This document shows positions 1 through 11,201 of a stretch of 50,000 nt of DNA, one piece after another. Location: positions 1,517,795 to 1,567,794 of the forward strand of contig RPFO01000246.1 of the NCBI GenBank assembly GCA_009746045.1. The letters run 5' to 3'. The position numbers and the translations under genes were made by a program. The stretch's first letter is position 1; every line of letters begins with the position of its first letter. This DNA comes from Mesostigma viride (lineage: Eukaryota > Streptophyta > Mesostigmatophyceae > Mesostigmatales > Mesostigmataceae). Below the pieces are notes generated by a model, which worked only from the letters and a program-made list of their open reading frames with translations, was not told where the DNA came from and made no database searches.

Positions 1-121
1 TCCTTGCTATGTAAGAACTCCATCTGTGAGATATACGATGTATGCTAAAAGAGCGCTAACGACACGAAGACATACGCAGCATCCAGCAGCAGGGGAGAGC
101 AACGTCCCTTATAACTGTTTA

Positions 122-445
122 TCAATAATCGTTTGTACGGACGGCGTTGCACGGTTCGTGTTTTTTACTTTTTGATATAAACGCCGTTAGATTGATGACA
201 TATCCAGGACTTGCCTTATCAAACGCATCCAGACAGGAAACCAAATCCCTCCAACCGCGGGCAGAATCGAAGGAAACCAGAGTTTCCGCGACGGCTGTTG
301 TATAGCGTCCAAAGCCTGGTTCGCGAACAAGCTCCTCGTCGTCTAGAAGAACGGCTAAAGCTCCGTCTCCAAGATTCCATGCGGGTGCCTCATTAACCTC
401 GTCTGGCACAATATCATCGCCTTCCGTGCTGGCAGTGTTGCCCAT
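122..445 (-). CDS. hypothetical protein exon with N-myristoylation-like start
   Basis: I do not recognise the family. On the minus strand an intron-like acceptor (TTTGCAG, near 473-479) leads into a short leader and an ATG at 445. The protein begins MGNTAS, which fits the Gly2/Ser6 pattern of N-myristoylated proteins, so membrane anchoring is possible (inference). About 107 residues follow, acidic, with LLDDEEL and a W-R-D-L-V-S-C-L-D-A-F segment and no low complexity, which favours real coding sequence. The last 15-20 residues are lysine-rich and probably intronic; a donor (AAAAAGTAAAA) lies near 160-165, so the true exon may end there. The rest of the gene would lie off the left edge of the window. 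Confidence 0.5.
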   Translation of the reverse strand: MGNTASTEGDDIVPDEVNEAPAWNLGDGALAVLLDDEELVREPGFGRYTTAVAETLVSFDSARGWRDLVSCLDAFDKASPGYVINLTAFISKSKKHEPCNAVRTNDY

Positions 446-1029
446 TGTGGCGAAACAGCTACAAAGCACGCCCTGCAAATGTAACTAACTCAATGTCAAT
501 GTATATCCATACACGGTATACCCATAGGTCAATATTCAAAGACAGCCATGCCAATCAGACAATAACCTTTCCCTCATGTTTCGCATTGAAACTGGCGGTA
601 AAATAGACGGCAAATTGGCATCAAATTTCTTGAATTTTCCTTTACTTATAGCACATTTGTTCCTCTGTTTAAATCCATGACAACCATAATACATGGTGAA
701 CCGTTCTCCACCATGCCACGACTGGCTACTGGCTAGATAGACTGGCGTGGCAGCAGTGTCCTAACTCCTAATGCCATTGCTGTGGTGGACTGGTGGTGTG
801 ACTTCGGCACCTCTGTGCACGCGGGATGCATCGAGCAGGGGGAGGGCACACAAACGCCATGGCTTGATGGCAATGAGGGCATGCAATTTGAGCTGGGCCG
901 GCAGGGCGCAAAATGCTGTCCCAAGTTTCAGTTGATGCAAACGCGCCGCGCCCGAGAGAGGCAGGTCAGTGCTTCCGATGGCCGGAAAGGCGGATTCCGT
1001 GCCCGTTTGTGGCATCAGAATGTACATAG
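446..1029. other. no gene seen
   Basis: AT-rich, then mixed sequence with short open frames in all directions but no protein-like composition, no splice-site pattern and no repeat partner that I found in this window. Confidence 0.5.
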
Positions 1030-1640
1030 TTTAGTTTTGTACTTCTGGCAATCTAGTTTCGTAAACGTTTCGCAAACTTTATGGGGGAAAAAATACAAGA
1101 CGTGTACAGTGGTGGTCATGCACACGTGAGTTCCCGAAATGCACGACCTAGCCATGGCGGCTTGCGCCCATGCATGCAGTTTACGTTTTCTGACGATATA
1201 ACTGGAATAACTCAGGTAATAGATTTTTTATGTCCTAGAGATGATGCAAGTCTATTTTTTACTCGCGGGGATGGGATTTACCAGGTGTCGGCTCTGTTCT
1301 TGCTGGAAAAGGCTGCGATCAGGCAGGTCGACGGAATTGATTACTACAACTGATTTCCTGCGCAATTCGACGGGTTTATGTGTTTCCTTCTACCTTAATC
1401 ATGGATTTTCGTCGAATAGAGTTAGTGGCAGTAGAGATTTGATGATTTCGACCACTCTGACACGTCATGGTTTGTGTGCCGCAATGTGCCACTTTTGCGG
1501 GCACCGCCTGGGCCAAGGTAACCGCCAGCCGTGCCAGGTAAAGCCGGAATATCGTTGCCACATAGTTTCTTGATGTTCGTAAATGAGTTTAAGCTCGCAA
1601 GGTGTTGTCAGTTTTGAGTCTTGATGCTCTTTCTTGAACG
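1030..1640. repeat. dispersed repeat, copy 1 (partner near 42.2-42.8 kb)
   Basis: This stretch matches 42225-42815 in the same orientation and order. Shared blocks include CATGGCGGCTTGCGCCCA, TTCTTGCTGGAAAA followed by CTGCGATCAGGC, CACCGCCTGGGCCAAGGTAA and CATGCTCTTTCTTGA. The partner lies inside an inverted-repeat element (42057-43755), so this is probably a degraded copy of the same element; I could not find its terminal inverted repeats here. Confidence 0.6.
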
Positions 1641-2034
1641 TTGCCTGTTATCTCTAACGTGGCCACATTGAGCCCAGTTTTTTTTGCCACGGTTCAAGAA
1701 CTTATTCTTCACATCGTTATGATTTTTAGCCATACATATGGATTTTATTGAATGTTCTCCACTCATGCTTCCACAGAAAATTGCTAAATCGCGAGTACTG
1801 GTTGGCACTCTTGTAAAATTTTACATAATTTAGTCAACATATGATTTTTTAAGCATATGCCCAAGCAGGAGCATGATTTGGAGTGCAATGATGCATACCA
1901 AACATATGGGTTTGTCTCATTGATAGATCGGGTACCCCATGCCCTTAATGAGCATGCCCCGAGCCACGAGCCACGAGGTAGCCATGGCTGACGGCGGAGC
2001 TCATAACTTTCACGTTTGGGCACCAAATTCGGCC

Positions 2035-2710
2035 GTGAATATCACAATCGCTTCGTCTTTCTAAGACGCACACGCTGATCTTTTTTCCCGAAGCTAGTAC
2101 GCAATATCATGACGAGCAAACGCACCTCGACGCAGCGCAGCTTAGCGGCAGCGCTGAGCCTTGCAGCTTCGCAAGAAGCTACGCCTAGGGTTCCGCCGCC
2201 CGGCCTGGAAGGCAGCACCACTTCCCAAGCTTTAGTGGTACATTCTGCCCCTTCTCCGGCCTCGCCGTCGGCCTCTCCTGAGCCCAAGCGCAGTCATCCC
2301 GCGAGCCACCCAGCCAGTTTCAAGATTTCACCAACGACGAGCCATGTGCAAATTTTTGGCAGAAAGGTCCGAGTGACCAGCTGCACGTCCTGTTGCATGG
2401 GACGTGGGACACGCTTTTGGAATTGTGCTACCAACTCCAGAGTCGGGAGGGCCGCGGCCTTCGCCTGCCATCAGGTAACAGCACGACCGGTGTGGCTGCA
2501 AAGCTGCCCAGCCTAGCCCGTCCCTCCTTGCAACAAATCGTCCCTCCTCGGGCGCTCTGACGCCCAGATCTTTTCCCCCACCGTTGTGACCGACACCATC
2601 CGCGACCCACGCCGTCGAGCAGCACGTGACTCCCCTCGTTGCAGATGTGGCAGCCCTGGGTTGCACGCTGACTGCCAAGCTCCACACCATCTCCGCCGCT
2701 GTACCAGGGC
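2035..2710 (+). pseudogene. broken ORF1-like gene of a LINE, copy 1
   Basis: The leader (2035-2108) and first about 60 codons match the fuller copy starting at 3298: both have TATCACAATCG, GACGCACA.GCTGAT and then ATG-AGC-AAA-CGC. The start here reads MTSKRTSTQRSLAAAL and the SPSASPEPKRS segment is shared. The frame is then lost by indels; a later block around the GCAGATGTGGCAGCCCTGG sequence (2643-2662) again matches the fuller copy. Near 2708 the homology stops abruptly and a different LINE segment begins, so this is an internally deleted retrotransposon remnant. Confidence 0.6.
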
Positions 2711-2953
2711 ATGCCATATATCACCAGCACCATTAAGCAGCGGCGCCTGCAGCTAGTAGGGCACCTAGCTCGCACCAACCAGGTAGACACCTCACGTGGC
2801 CCCCCCGCAGGACTGCGACCAGCTCAGCCTGGCCGGCACCTCCTCCTAACGTGGGCCGGGCCCCCTGATGTTAGACGCCGCAAGGCCCGCACCTTCAAAG
2901 AACAGCTAGTTGTTGCGTGCCGGCCCTTTAGAACGGACGCAACAATGGAATAA
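2711..2953 (+). pseudogene. LINE ORF2 C-terminal fragment
   Basis: The 80-residue frame contains IKQRRLQLVGHLARTNQ, which resembles the R-R-L-x-x-x-G-H-x-x-R segment found near the C-terminus of many LINE reverse transcriptase proteins (established pattern). It then has RRRKARTFKEQL and stops at 2953. No RT catalytic boxes are present. It is joined directly to the ORF1-like remnant upstream, so it probably represents the 3' end of the same element after a large internal deletion. Nothing recognisable follows until the next leader at 3225; that AT-rich stretch may be its 3' untranslated region. Confidence 0.5.
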
Positions 2954-3297
2954 ATTACTAAGGCAGTTTGGCCTGTTGTTCTAGTTTGTATGGACTTTGG
3001 TAGTCGTGTGATTTGGACTAGTTATTTTGGTCCTAGATTGTCCTGTATGACCTTCTAGGGGCCGGTGCAGTCGCGCCGCGCCTGTTCAGGTCTTGTCTGT
3101 ACTTCTAGGCGTGGATCCTGTAGTTGAGGGTCGATGTCGGCCCGGGGATCTTACGTGGAATGCATGATTTGGAATGTTCTAGAGGATCGGCGTTGTATCT
3201 GCGCTGCCTGGGTATCTGCGCCTGGGTATCACAATCGATGCGTCTTTCTACGACGCACATGCTGATATAATTTTCCGAAGCTATTACGCAATATACG

Positions 3298-4700
3298 ATG
3301 AGCAAACGCCTCTCGACGCAACGCAGCCTGGCGGCTGCGCTCGGCAATGAAAATACGCCTGCAGCTTCGCCCCACGGCCCAGACGGCGACGGTGACACTA
3401 GTCGTGCACCGGTGCTCGCCCAGCCCTCCGGGCATGCCTCGCCATCTGCATCGCCTGAACCTAAGCGCAGTCGCTCTGCTGAGCCGCCCTGGGAAGAGAT
3501 CACCTTTGACATCAACGCCAATGGATTCTGGAGACGCAGCCCAGGATTCTTCATGGACGACGTGTTTTTTGGCACGCACGCCTCGCTTCTAGCCCTGTGC
3601 GTGCACCTCACGTCCCACAACCGCGGCCGCTGGCCTGGTAATGGCCAGCTTGTCGACCCCGCCGAGGCTCTCCCAATCATTCACCGCATGAATCGCCCCA
3701 AGCTCCAAGGCTTCGCCCTCTGCTCCCTCCGTGGACGCTCCGAAACCGCGATCTGGGCTTCCCCACCGCCCCCACCGCCCCCCCCCCACCTTTCCCACCG
3801 AAGAGGCGAAGACACCATCCGCACCCTCCTCAAGGAAGCTTTCGAGCAGCACGTGACCCCCCTTGCCGCAGATGTGGCGGCAATTGGAGGCACGCTGGCT
3901 CCTGAGCTTCCCACCATCCCCACCGCCACCGCCACCCTCCTCGCCTCCCCCCCCCCCCCCCCTCCGCCTCCACCGACTCTGGACATCACCGCCCAGCTCC
4001 GCGACATCGACCAGCGCCTCAAGGATAACGCAATCGCTATCGAGGTCTTGCAGAACACAGCAGGCCTCACCGCCCAGGCAGTGAAGGACATTGCCGCCAA
4101 GCCAGCCCCGGCTGGCCTGGCCGGCGATGCTCCTCCCATCACGACCTGGGCGGACATGCTTAAGCAACATACCACCTCCACCACCTCCGCCGTCGCAGCC
4201 CAGCTCCAGCGGCAAACGCTTGACCTCCGCGAGGAGGCCGAGCTCGCCAAGCGCAGCCTCAACGGCATACTCAAGACCTTCGACATGGAAGAAGGTGAGA
4301 ATTCCGAGAAGCTTGCACGTGCGTTTGAGAGCAAAATCCTTGCACGCATGGGCCTTCTTGGTGAGATCAAGCTGACCGCCCACCGCCTCCCCCGCGCGCG
4401 GGGTAAGGCAGGGGCGCCTCCGCTTCTTCTCATCTTTGAGAGCCCAGCTAGCGGATGTCCAAGATTTCGTTTCTCCGACGCCGCAAGCGGCTCGAGAAGA
4501 CTCACTTCACCGTGGACGACGACTTGACCCTGGCACAGCAACAACGGCGACGGGAGCTATGGCCGACCTACCTCCAGCTCCGGCAGACCAAGGCGGGCCA
4601 GCCGGTGTACTGGAAGGGGGCGGCCATCTACGTCGGCCACAAGCCCTGGCACGCGACCCCCTCGACCACCGCGGCCCCAGCGACTCCAGCCCCAGCCTAG
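3298..4700 (+). pseudogene. LINE ORF1-like nucleic-acid-binding protein, one frameshift
   Basis: The start MSKRLSTQRSLAAAL follows a leader shared with the broken copy upstream. A basic-proline N-terminus (SASPEPKRSRS) is followed by a region with W and F residues, two polyproline runs encoded by C-tracts (near 3765-3790 and 3950-3975), and a helical segment (LRDIDQRLKDNAIAIEVLQN) that suggests a coiled coil. Near 4450 the frame shifts and continues at 4455 as RRKRLEKTHFTVDDDLTLAQ, then RRRELWP and PVYWKGAAIYVG to a stop at 4700. The 'edd-LT..Q..RR.EL.P' tail is typical of the C-terminal part of L1-type ORF1 proteins, which act as RNA chaperones of LINE ribonucleoproteins. No ORF2 follows, so the copy is a fragment. 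The frameshift may be real decay or a sequencing indel. Confidence 0.6.
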
Positions 4701-4970
4701 GGGAATACAGCAGCAGCAGTGTAGAATAGTTAGACAGTGGCCTTGTACATGCCCGCCTACTACAGGCACTATACCAGCTGAGGCCTAGCCTTTTTAGTCA
4801 TGTACATGTGTGCCTATGATGAGCCACCCTCCAGATGATGCCTAGCTTTATTGTATTATGCAGCGCCCATGCAGGGAGTCCCTCCCTGCTGAGAAGCCAT
4901 GCCCTAGCTCTCGTAATTTATGATGATCTTCCCCCACATGGCATAGCGTGATAGACCATGAGGGTGCAGG

Positions 4971-5119
4971 TGCCCTGGTGCACCTAGAGCTGCAAAGGGT
5001 ATAGCTTACATTCCCACCCTTGCATGAAGTAGCCTAGAATGTATTAAAAGCCATATGCCCCTTCTCAGGGATATGTGCTACATTTACTCCCAACGGAGTG
5101 ATGTTGATAATTAATTAAG
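4971..5119 (+). repeat. SINE-like repeat, copy 1, with hairpin and TTAA tail
   Basis: About 150 bp nearly identical to 12796-12955. It begins GGTGCAGGTGCCCTGGTGCA, ends with a small hairpin (ACTCC-CAAC-GGAGT) and then a short TAATTAATTAA tail. The clean insertion at the second copy shows that it is mobile. I see no convincing RNA polymerase III A and B boxes, so calling it a SINE rests on size, tail and insertion behaviour. The flanks 4701-4970 and 5120-5521 hold no gene that I can see. Confidence 0.6.
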
Positions 5120-5521
5120 GTGAGGGTATGGTGCCAGCCCCCATGAAACCATACCATGGAATAACATGTACTGTTGACCTGGGGGGACCCAAGAGATGAT
5201 TTTGGCATGTAAATAGGATGTATGGGGGTCCATCCCACCACTTGTTGAGGGTGGTATGCACAGTGACACGCTCGTGTTGTGCTAAAAATAGCAAAAGACG
5301 CTATTTATGGCACATTCTGCCTAGGACAATGGGGGCATCTTTTTGCATGTTTCAATATATTCCCATTGATTTAGTTGCCCCAGTTTGCAAATTTTCCACC
5401 TATTTGGCACCCCAAAATGGTGAGTATTTCATCAGTTATTAATTTTCCCCCTAAAGAGGTACTTTTTTGGGCTGAAAAAAAAAAAATCATAGACACACAA
5501 TTTGACCCTGGGGAGATATAC

Positions 5522-6197
5522 ACAAATATTAGGGCTGGCACATCCGGGTCTTTTCTCGACCCGGACACGAACACGAACACCTGGGGAGAGTACCCGAACC
5601 CGAACCCGAACATGTTCGGTACATTCCCAGGTAACCCGAACACGAACACGAACATGTACTGTTTAGGATTGAGTGACCCGAACCCGAACCCGAACATACC
5701 CGAACATTTTACCGAACACGAACAATTCATTAAATAAATTAAAATAAGTGAGAAACTATACATAGTTTGTTGTCACTTTTCATAATACGCAATAAATTAA
5801 TAATGATTACGTGATCATTACCTAAACTAGTCCGGTCGTGCTTAGACAATTCTACTACCGTACAACAGCTTTGCTCTTGCCAGCGTGTCGGCGGACTAAT
5901 CTATGCCGCTTTTTCATCAGAGAAGCGTTGCCTAGTCGGATCACTGGATGGTACTACAGGGATTCCGCCAGAAATGTTCGGTACCGGGTCAGAGGCGAAC
6001 ATGTTCGCCCGGTTCCCAGGGTGACCCGAATACGGACACGAACATGTTCTGCAAGTTTCCAGGTGACCCGAACCCGAACAGCACATGTTCGGCCGAACAT
6101 TTTTGCCGACCCGAACACCGCACATGTTCGGTATTCGCCCGAACATGTCCGTGTTCGGTATGCCGTATGCGGCGGATGTGCCAGCCCTAACAAATAT
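5522..6197. mobile_element. hAT-superfamily MITE, 660 bp, with 8-bp target duplication
   Basis: The element runs 5530-6189. Its ends are inverted repeats beginning TAGGGCTGGCACATCCG on the left and mirrored on the right. Perfect 8-bp direct repeats, ACAAATAT, flank it at 5522-5529 and 6190-6197. An 8-bp target duplication and a TAGGGxTGGCA terminus are hallmarks of hAT elements. The interior is built from many copies of CCCGAAC and CGAACATGTTCG in both orientations, a strongly self-complementary structure. There is no transposase, so it depends on an autonomous relative elsewhere. Confidence 0.9.
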
Positions 6198-6198
6198 A

Positions 6199-6540
6199 CA
6201 CTAGGAGTTAATTTGAAGCCCCCGTAACCTGTCCGGTAACTTCGACGCCCCCGTAACCTGCCCGGTAACTTCGACGGGCCAGGTTACGGGTCCGTATTCG
6301 TTGGCGGTTTGGGTTACCGGACCGGTTACGGTACCATTCGGAATATTGGCCCCGAGATTCGGTACGGCCCAGTAACTGGGCCGGTTATGTTTACGGGGGC
6401 GTGAACGGCTTCGGTTCAGGTTACGTTGGGGTATACGGGACGGGTCAGGTAGTGGTTACGGCGCCATAGCTGCCCCAATATTAGGCACTGGGGTGGTTAC
6501 GGAGCCGTTATCGTTAACTGGATCGTAAACCGCGACATAG
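6199..6540. repeat. CCGGTAAC-rich foldback repeat, copy 1
   Basis: It begins CACTAGGAGTTAATTT and then carries many CCGGTAAC / GTTACCGG and CCGTAAC words in both orientations, so a single strand could fold extensively. The same terminal sequence in reverse (TTAACTCCTAGTG) closes a similar element at 19048-19523. Right boundary not determined. Confidence 0.5.
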
Positions 6541-6975
6541 CTGGCAGCTCAGCTTGTTCGTTATAATATTCCCGAAAACGTTAGTGTTTTCGTTTTTTGA
6601 GTTTCGCTTTTAATTGTCCGGCATTGACGTGAATAAATATGGGGGTGCGAAATCCGTCTGTTTCTTGCTTCATGCAATGCATATCTTTGTCGTCAGATAA
6701 TCAGCTCTTTAGGCTATGCCCGACCTTCCTATACTGCCAGCCTGCGGCAATGAGCCAGCAGAAGATATGGCGTGCCCAAGATTCCGCGCGAAGGCCGCTA
6801 ATGGTCTTCCGGATGTGCAGTAAGTGCGGTAAAAGCTGCGAAAATTGCTTATAATGCCTGTAGGAAGCTCTTTGCGACAGTGTTTCCAAGCGAGTTCATT
6901 GTTCTTTTGACGCCAGATACAAAAGGCAAAGGGGGGCATCGTTTTTATTAGTCGGCAGTGCGGTTTCGAGAAGTG

Positions 6976-7113
6976 ATGAGTCGGGCAGACGACCTCGCCA
7001 CGACACCCTCGGCCCAAGCTTCGCATATCCCGGCAGCCATAAAGAAGCGCAGATTAAGCCAGGTGAGCGAGCCAGAGGGCCCAGAATCGTTGCTAACGCA
7101 AGGCAGCTTCTAA
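6976..7113 (+). CDS. possible small 5' exon, hypothetical
   Basis: A 45-codon frame begins MSRADDLATTPSAQASHIPA and continues with a basic, nuclear-localisation-like IKKRRLSQ. A good donor (CCAG|GTGAGC) falls just after RRLSQ near 7061, so the exon could end there. The composition resembles the N-terminus of the ORF1-like proteins at 2109 and 3298, but there is no direct alignment. The following 7114-7700 region has no other coding evidence. Weak call. Confidence 0.25.
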   Translation: MSRADDLATTPSAQASHIPAAIKKRRLSQVSEPEGPESLLTQGSF

Positions 7114-9119
7114 AAGGGTAGAAAGCTGGGTTGTTAAGACTTTCTCAAGAGCATGGTGCAGTGGTTATTGCCACCTTGTCCAGAGATTTGCCCTTGTCTT
7201 TCTGATTTAAAGACTGTTTTAAAGAGGGATGGGAGAACGTTTCCAACGTTGTAGCTTATTCATTACTGTGAAGAAAGAGCCTTTTCAGTTGCTGACAATG
7301 AGATGGAAGCTGTCTCATGCAAATTAACCAGGCAATGCAAGTGATGCAAGGTGAGGCCATGCATGGCTGATATTGCCTTCATGCGTGAGTTGAGCAGGAG
7401 ACTGGCTGGGTGTGTGGCTGGCTAGGTGAGCGGGGCGTGTATGGGGTGTTGCAATGGTGAGGGCATGCGAGGCGGGCACATGCCTGGCTGGTTTGGGTGT
7501 TGGGTAGTTAGGTGGTTCGGTGATTGTGTTGTTGAGTGGTTAGGTGGTTAGGTGGTTGTATAGCTGGGTGATTGGTTGTTTGGTTGTTTGATTGCCCAGA
7601 GAGCCTTGGGTGGGAGGCTTGGGCTATAGATGCTTCAAGGGATGCCTAGGCGTGGGTGGGTTCAATGGCAGGTGGGTGGCTGATAGGTGGATGCTTTGGT
7701 AAATGGCTGGCTGCGTAGGTGGGAGCACAGGCAGTTGGAGAGGGTGGGTGGCTGGCTGGCTGGTCATGGTGGGTGGATGAGTGCAAGGGCGGTCGGTTAT
7801 TGGCAGATGCCCAGGTGGCTGGGTGATGATAGGCTTTGGGGACTTTGAAGTGGGTGGGTTGTTGGATGCATGAGTGAAACAACTGCACGTTTTTGAGGGT
7901 GGTGTGTTGGTGGTTGGTTGGTTAGGGATGTATGTGTGTGTGTGGGTTGGTGGGTGGGCCATTGGTGGCTGGTGGCTGGTGGATGTGTAGATGACTAGAT
8001 GTGGGTGGGTGGGCGAAGGGACGGGTAGATGGACGGGTGGGCGCACAGATATGGATGCGTGGATGGGTTTATGGTTGGGACCGACTCACCTATCACGGGT
8101 GAAGGGCTGTGCAGGTTTGGGGTGAGGTAGGTGCCGGGGTGCTGGCTGAGAAAATGCATGTGTGGGTGGGTCAGTGGGTGGGTCAGTGGGTATAAGGGTG
8201 TGGGGGCAGTGAATGGTTGAGTGGGTAGGTGCGTGGGTGGGTCAACTGTGGGTGGCCGGACGGGTGCATATGGGGCCAGCTGGCTGGGTGTTTAGGTGGT
8301 TGGGTGGTTGGGTGGTTGGCTCATTGGATGGGGGAATGCCTGCTTATTACCTAGTTGGTGTGTGGGTTGCGCAGGTGCCTTGGTGGGTGGGTGGATGTCC
8401 AAGTGGGTTGGTAGGTGGTTGGGTGCCTAGGTGCACGCATGGTTGTATAAGTTGGGTAAGCACGTGCGCGGCTGGCTTGGTGGGTGGGTCACTGGGTGGG
8501 AGGACAGGTGGCTGTCTGGGTGCACGGGCGCGCGAGTGTGTGAGCAGTTGTGTGGGTGGGTGGCCAGGTAGCTGCATGGGTGGGCGACTGCATGGGTGGC
8601 TTGGTGCGCACAAAGTGCAAGAGATGGAGACATGGGATATGCCAATGCCATATCATGTGAGCATACGTGGATGCCAGGTGACATGTGCCAGCGTTGGGGT
8701 CACTGCACCTTGATATGCTCGCTCGGCATATTCTCGACATGTATTACTGTACACGCAGTGTATATCATGCATGGTGCGTGTTGGTAGCATTCAAATGGCT
8801 GTGTTAGTGATGTGGCATGTATTATTCACCTTTCCTTCCCATTTTGCAATGTGCCAAGTAGTTTAGAGGCACGGTGTCATGGGGTATACATATGGACATG
8901 CACTGCACATCACAGCTTTGTGGCATACTGGCAATGCCTACCTTACATGATGGATTCTGCTAGCAATGGTCACCACTCAGGCATTCACATGCACCAAGGT
9001 TTTGCACACTGTTTGTACTAGTCATTCTTGAGTTGCCTGCAAAGATTTAAATGATGCGCCCCAGCTTGGAGAATGTTTTGGTGGGTAATGTTGTTAAAAT
9101 TGTGGGTAAAAAAGCAAAA

Positions 9120-9153
9120 AATGGTGACAATTGCTGGCAAATGTCACCATTTT
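9120..9153. repeat. inverted repeat hairpin
   Basis: ATGGTGACA and TGTCACCAT form a 9-bp stem around a loop of about 12 bases. The arms use the same words as the palindrome at 9285-9320, so both probably belong to one short foldback element. Confidence 0.6.
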
Positions 9154-9284
9154 GGGCTCTGCATGATCTGAATTTCTGCTCATGACTTGTTGAGACCTTG
9201 CTTCAGGTGCTGGCATGATGGCAATAAGTTTTGGTGGCATTCTGACATTATTTGGGTTAAATATTGATTTTAAATGGCCATTAA

Positions 9285-9320
9285 TGACAAATGCTAGCAA
9301 AATTTTGCTAGCATTTGTCA
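9285..9320. repeat. perfect 36-bp palindrome
   Basis: TGACAAATGCTAGCAAAA is followed immediately by its exact reverse complement, with no spacer. The second copy of the surrounding block (about 12990-13025) keeps only a degenerate version (TTAGCATTTGTTACC). Confidence 0.9.
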
Positions 9321-9925
9321 CCAACTAGGGCTCCAAATGGCGTAGAACTTTGTACAAGGTCAGAACAACTATTATTCATCACCACTGCAAAGTTACAGCA
9401 TAATCTGAGATCAACTATTGTTTCTATGCAAGTGCAAGTGGTTTAGGTGGCCAGTTTTGGCCTTGGATCTGGAGTTAACTTAAGCAGGGAGTACCATGTA
9501 AACTTAACATTTTGACTCAACTACTCCACCACTAGCCAGACACATCCCGGGGAGTGGTGGGATCCAATCCTAGGTCAATCGGACAATAAACTTGCCATGG
9601 GCCATAATTTATGTAAAAAAAAGGCCATTTCAAGGTGTTGTGTCCATTGGCCATGTTTGTTGCCCATGTCAGTTAGCGCAGTTTAGGATGTGTTGTTTTG
9701 TTGTTTAGCTGGGTTTGCATAGGCCTTACACTCTAACCCAGGGGAAACAGAGAAAATGCTTGTTAGGCATGTGAATGCTACCATCAGTGTTCACATGGTT
9801 GCCATGCACCCAGTGCATTGTCGTGTCTGCCTCAGCATCTGCCAGTTCACCATGCGTTGATTTATGCCTTGTTCCCCCGCTCCGCATTCGTTGGCATTCC
9901 GTTTTGGCGTTGCCGTTGAATACAG

Positions 9926-11190
9926 GTGAGGGAATGCAAAGAACCGCTTGACTTCTCTGCAGCATCAGCAAAGTATGATGTACATGGCAACCCATGGAAG
10001 CGTGCGGCGGGGGCAAAATATATGCTACAGGAATTGAGAAAATGGCATCAACAAAATCGCACGCTGTGGAAGAGCCTTAAAGTGGTAAAACAACGCCACA
10101 ATGGAGGTGTGACCAGTCGGCTTCAGGGAAGAGTAGCGGTGAGTCACTCTCTTATTTTAGTTGGCGGCAATTCATTGCTGTGATGCAGGCTGCCATGCCA
10201 GCAGTCTTCCCTAATGTGTATGGTAGGAGTACAAGACTAAGGCAGTTATGTTGCTGGCCTCTGCACTGACCCTCCCGCTACATTGTTGGTAATGTTGCTG
10301 CTTGGTTGGCTTTCCTTTGACGTGCATATCGTCCAATTCTGTGATGCAGATTGAACGCCTAAGCAGCCACATCTATATCTGGAGCAAGGCATGAACGGCA
10401 GCAGAAAAGAGAGAGGAAGAGAGGGAAAGAGAGGCTGCGGAGAAGCGCGAGGAACAGCTAAGATGCAAGAGGCAACGGGTGGAGGAACATGGCAACGAAG
10501 CCAGCGGTAGTGGGAGCTGCGAGCGAGCACGTCAACTGCGGTGGATGCACACGTGGGGGAGGCACATGCGGGGCAAGCATGTGTAGGCCTGCAAATCGTG
10601 CCAGGGCCCACCGTGATTGCAATTGCCGAGTTCCTGCTGAAGCGAGCACTGGCCTCCTTTCCGCAGTTGGCAGCCAAGGACGCGACAATCACGCTTGTGG
10701 AGAGTTTGTGTAAGGAAGAACCTGGACTCGGCATCGGGCAGTCCAGCGGTGGACCTGCTGAACAACACAGCCTGTGCCCTTGCGAATGCCGCGCTGCAGT
10801 TGGTCTCCAACTCCGTCCATCCATGTTGATGGCAAGGTTAGTTGTGCCACATTTTCTTCCTGTTTTGGGTATGACGCATCAATAATTGCCCCTTGTATGT
10901 ACGGGTGCGGTCGATTGACCTCCCTCCAGCAACATTGCAACATCCGTTACTGACGTCCACTGCGGCGGATGCGTTCCTCCAGCATGTTAGTTGCCTTGTG
11001 AGCTGTAATTGTGCAGGGTGTCGTCAGTACATCCGATGAGAAGGATAACAAGGAGCTCAAGTGTCACTGGTGTTGCCTGGTTGATGGCGCGCGTAATATC
11101 CATGGGCATCAGCATATGGTCCCAAACACACTCAAACGGCTGGCCGAGTCGCTGGGAGAGGCAGTCCACATGCAGTTGGAGAGGGTGGGT
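9926..11190 (+). pseudogene. remnants of an unrecognised multi-exon gene
   Basis: Three protein-like blocks lie on the plus strand. The first (9926-10137) reads ECKEPLDFSAASAKYDVHG and ELRKWHQQNRTLWKSLKVVK and ends at a donor (GCG|GTGAGT). The second (about 10400-10860) starts as a charged helix (REREAAEKREEQLRCKRQRV), then, in shifted frames, IAIAEFLLKRALASFPQLA and LLNNTACALANAALQLVSN. The third begins after an acceptor (TTGTGCAG near 11016) and reads DEKDNKELKCHWCCLVDGAR and NIHGHQHMV, with a C-x2-CC and HGHQH pattern that could bind zinc. The third block runs into the (GGGA)n tract and the repeated block. No family is recognised; frameshifts make it a pseudogene or a poorly sequenced gene. 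Confidence 0.35.
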
Positions 11191-11201
11191 GGGTGGGGTG
11201 G

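Larger units (their letters stand above)
7600..9460. repeat. large duplicated noncoding block, copy 1
   Basis: From about 7730 (GCAGTTGGAGAGGGTGGGTGG) to about 9460 this block aligns collinearly with 11175-13190. The first half is degenerate GTGG-rich sequence. The second half is unique-looking and shares TGAGCATACGTGGATGCCAG, GTGACATGTGCCAGC and CATTTTGCAATGTGCCAAG with the other copy. No protein-like frame survives in both copies, so it is a dispersed repeat rather than a gene. Confidence 0.7.

Noticed and set aside
1376-1808. Small frames in the dispersed repeat near 1.0-1.6 kb
   Set aside because: Not conserved in the second copy at 42.2-42.8 kb, where frames are broken differently.
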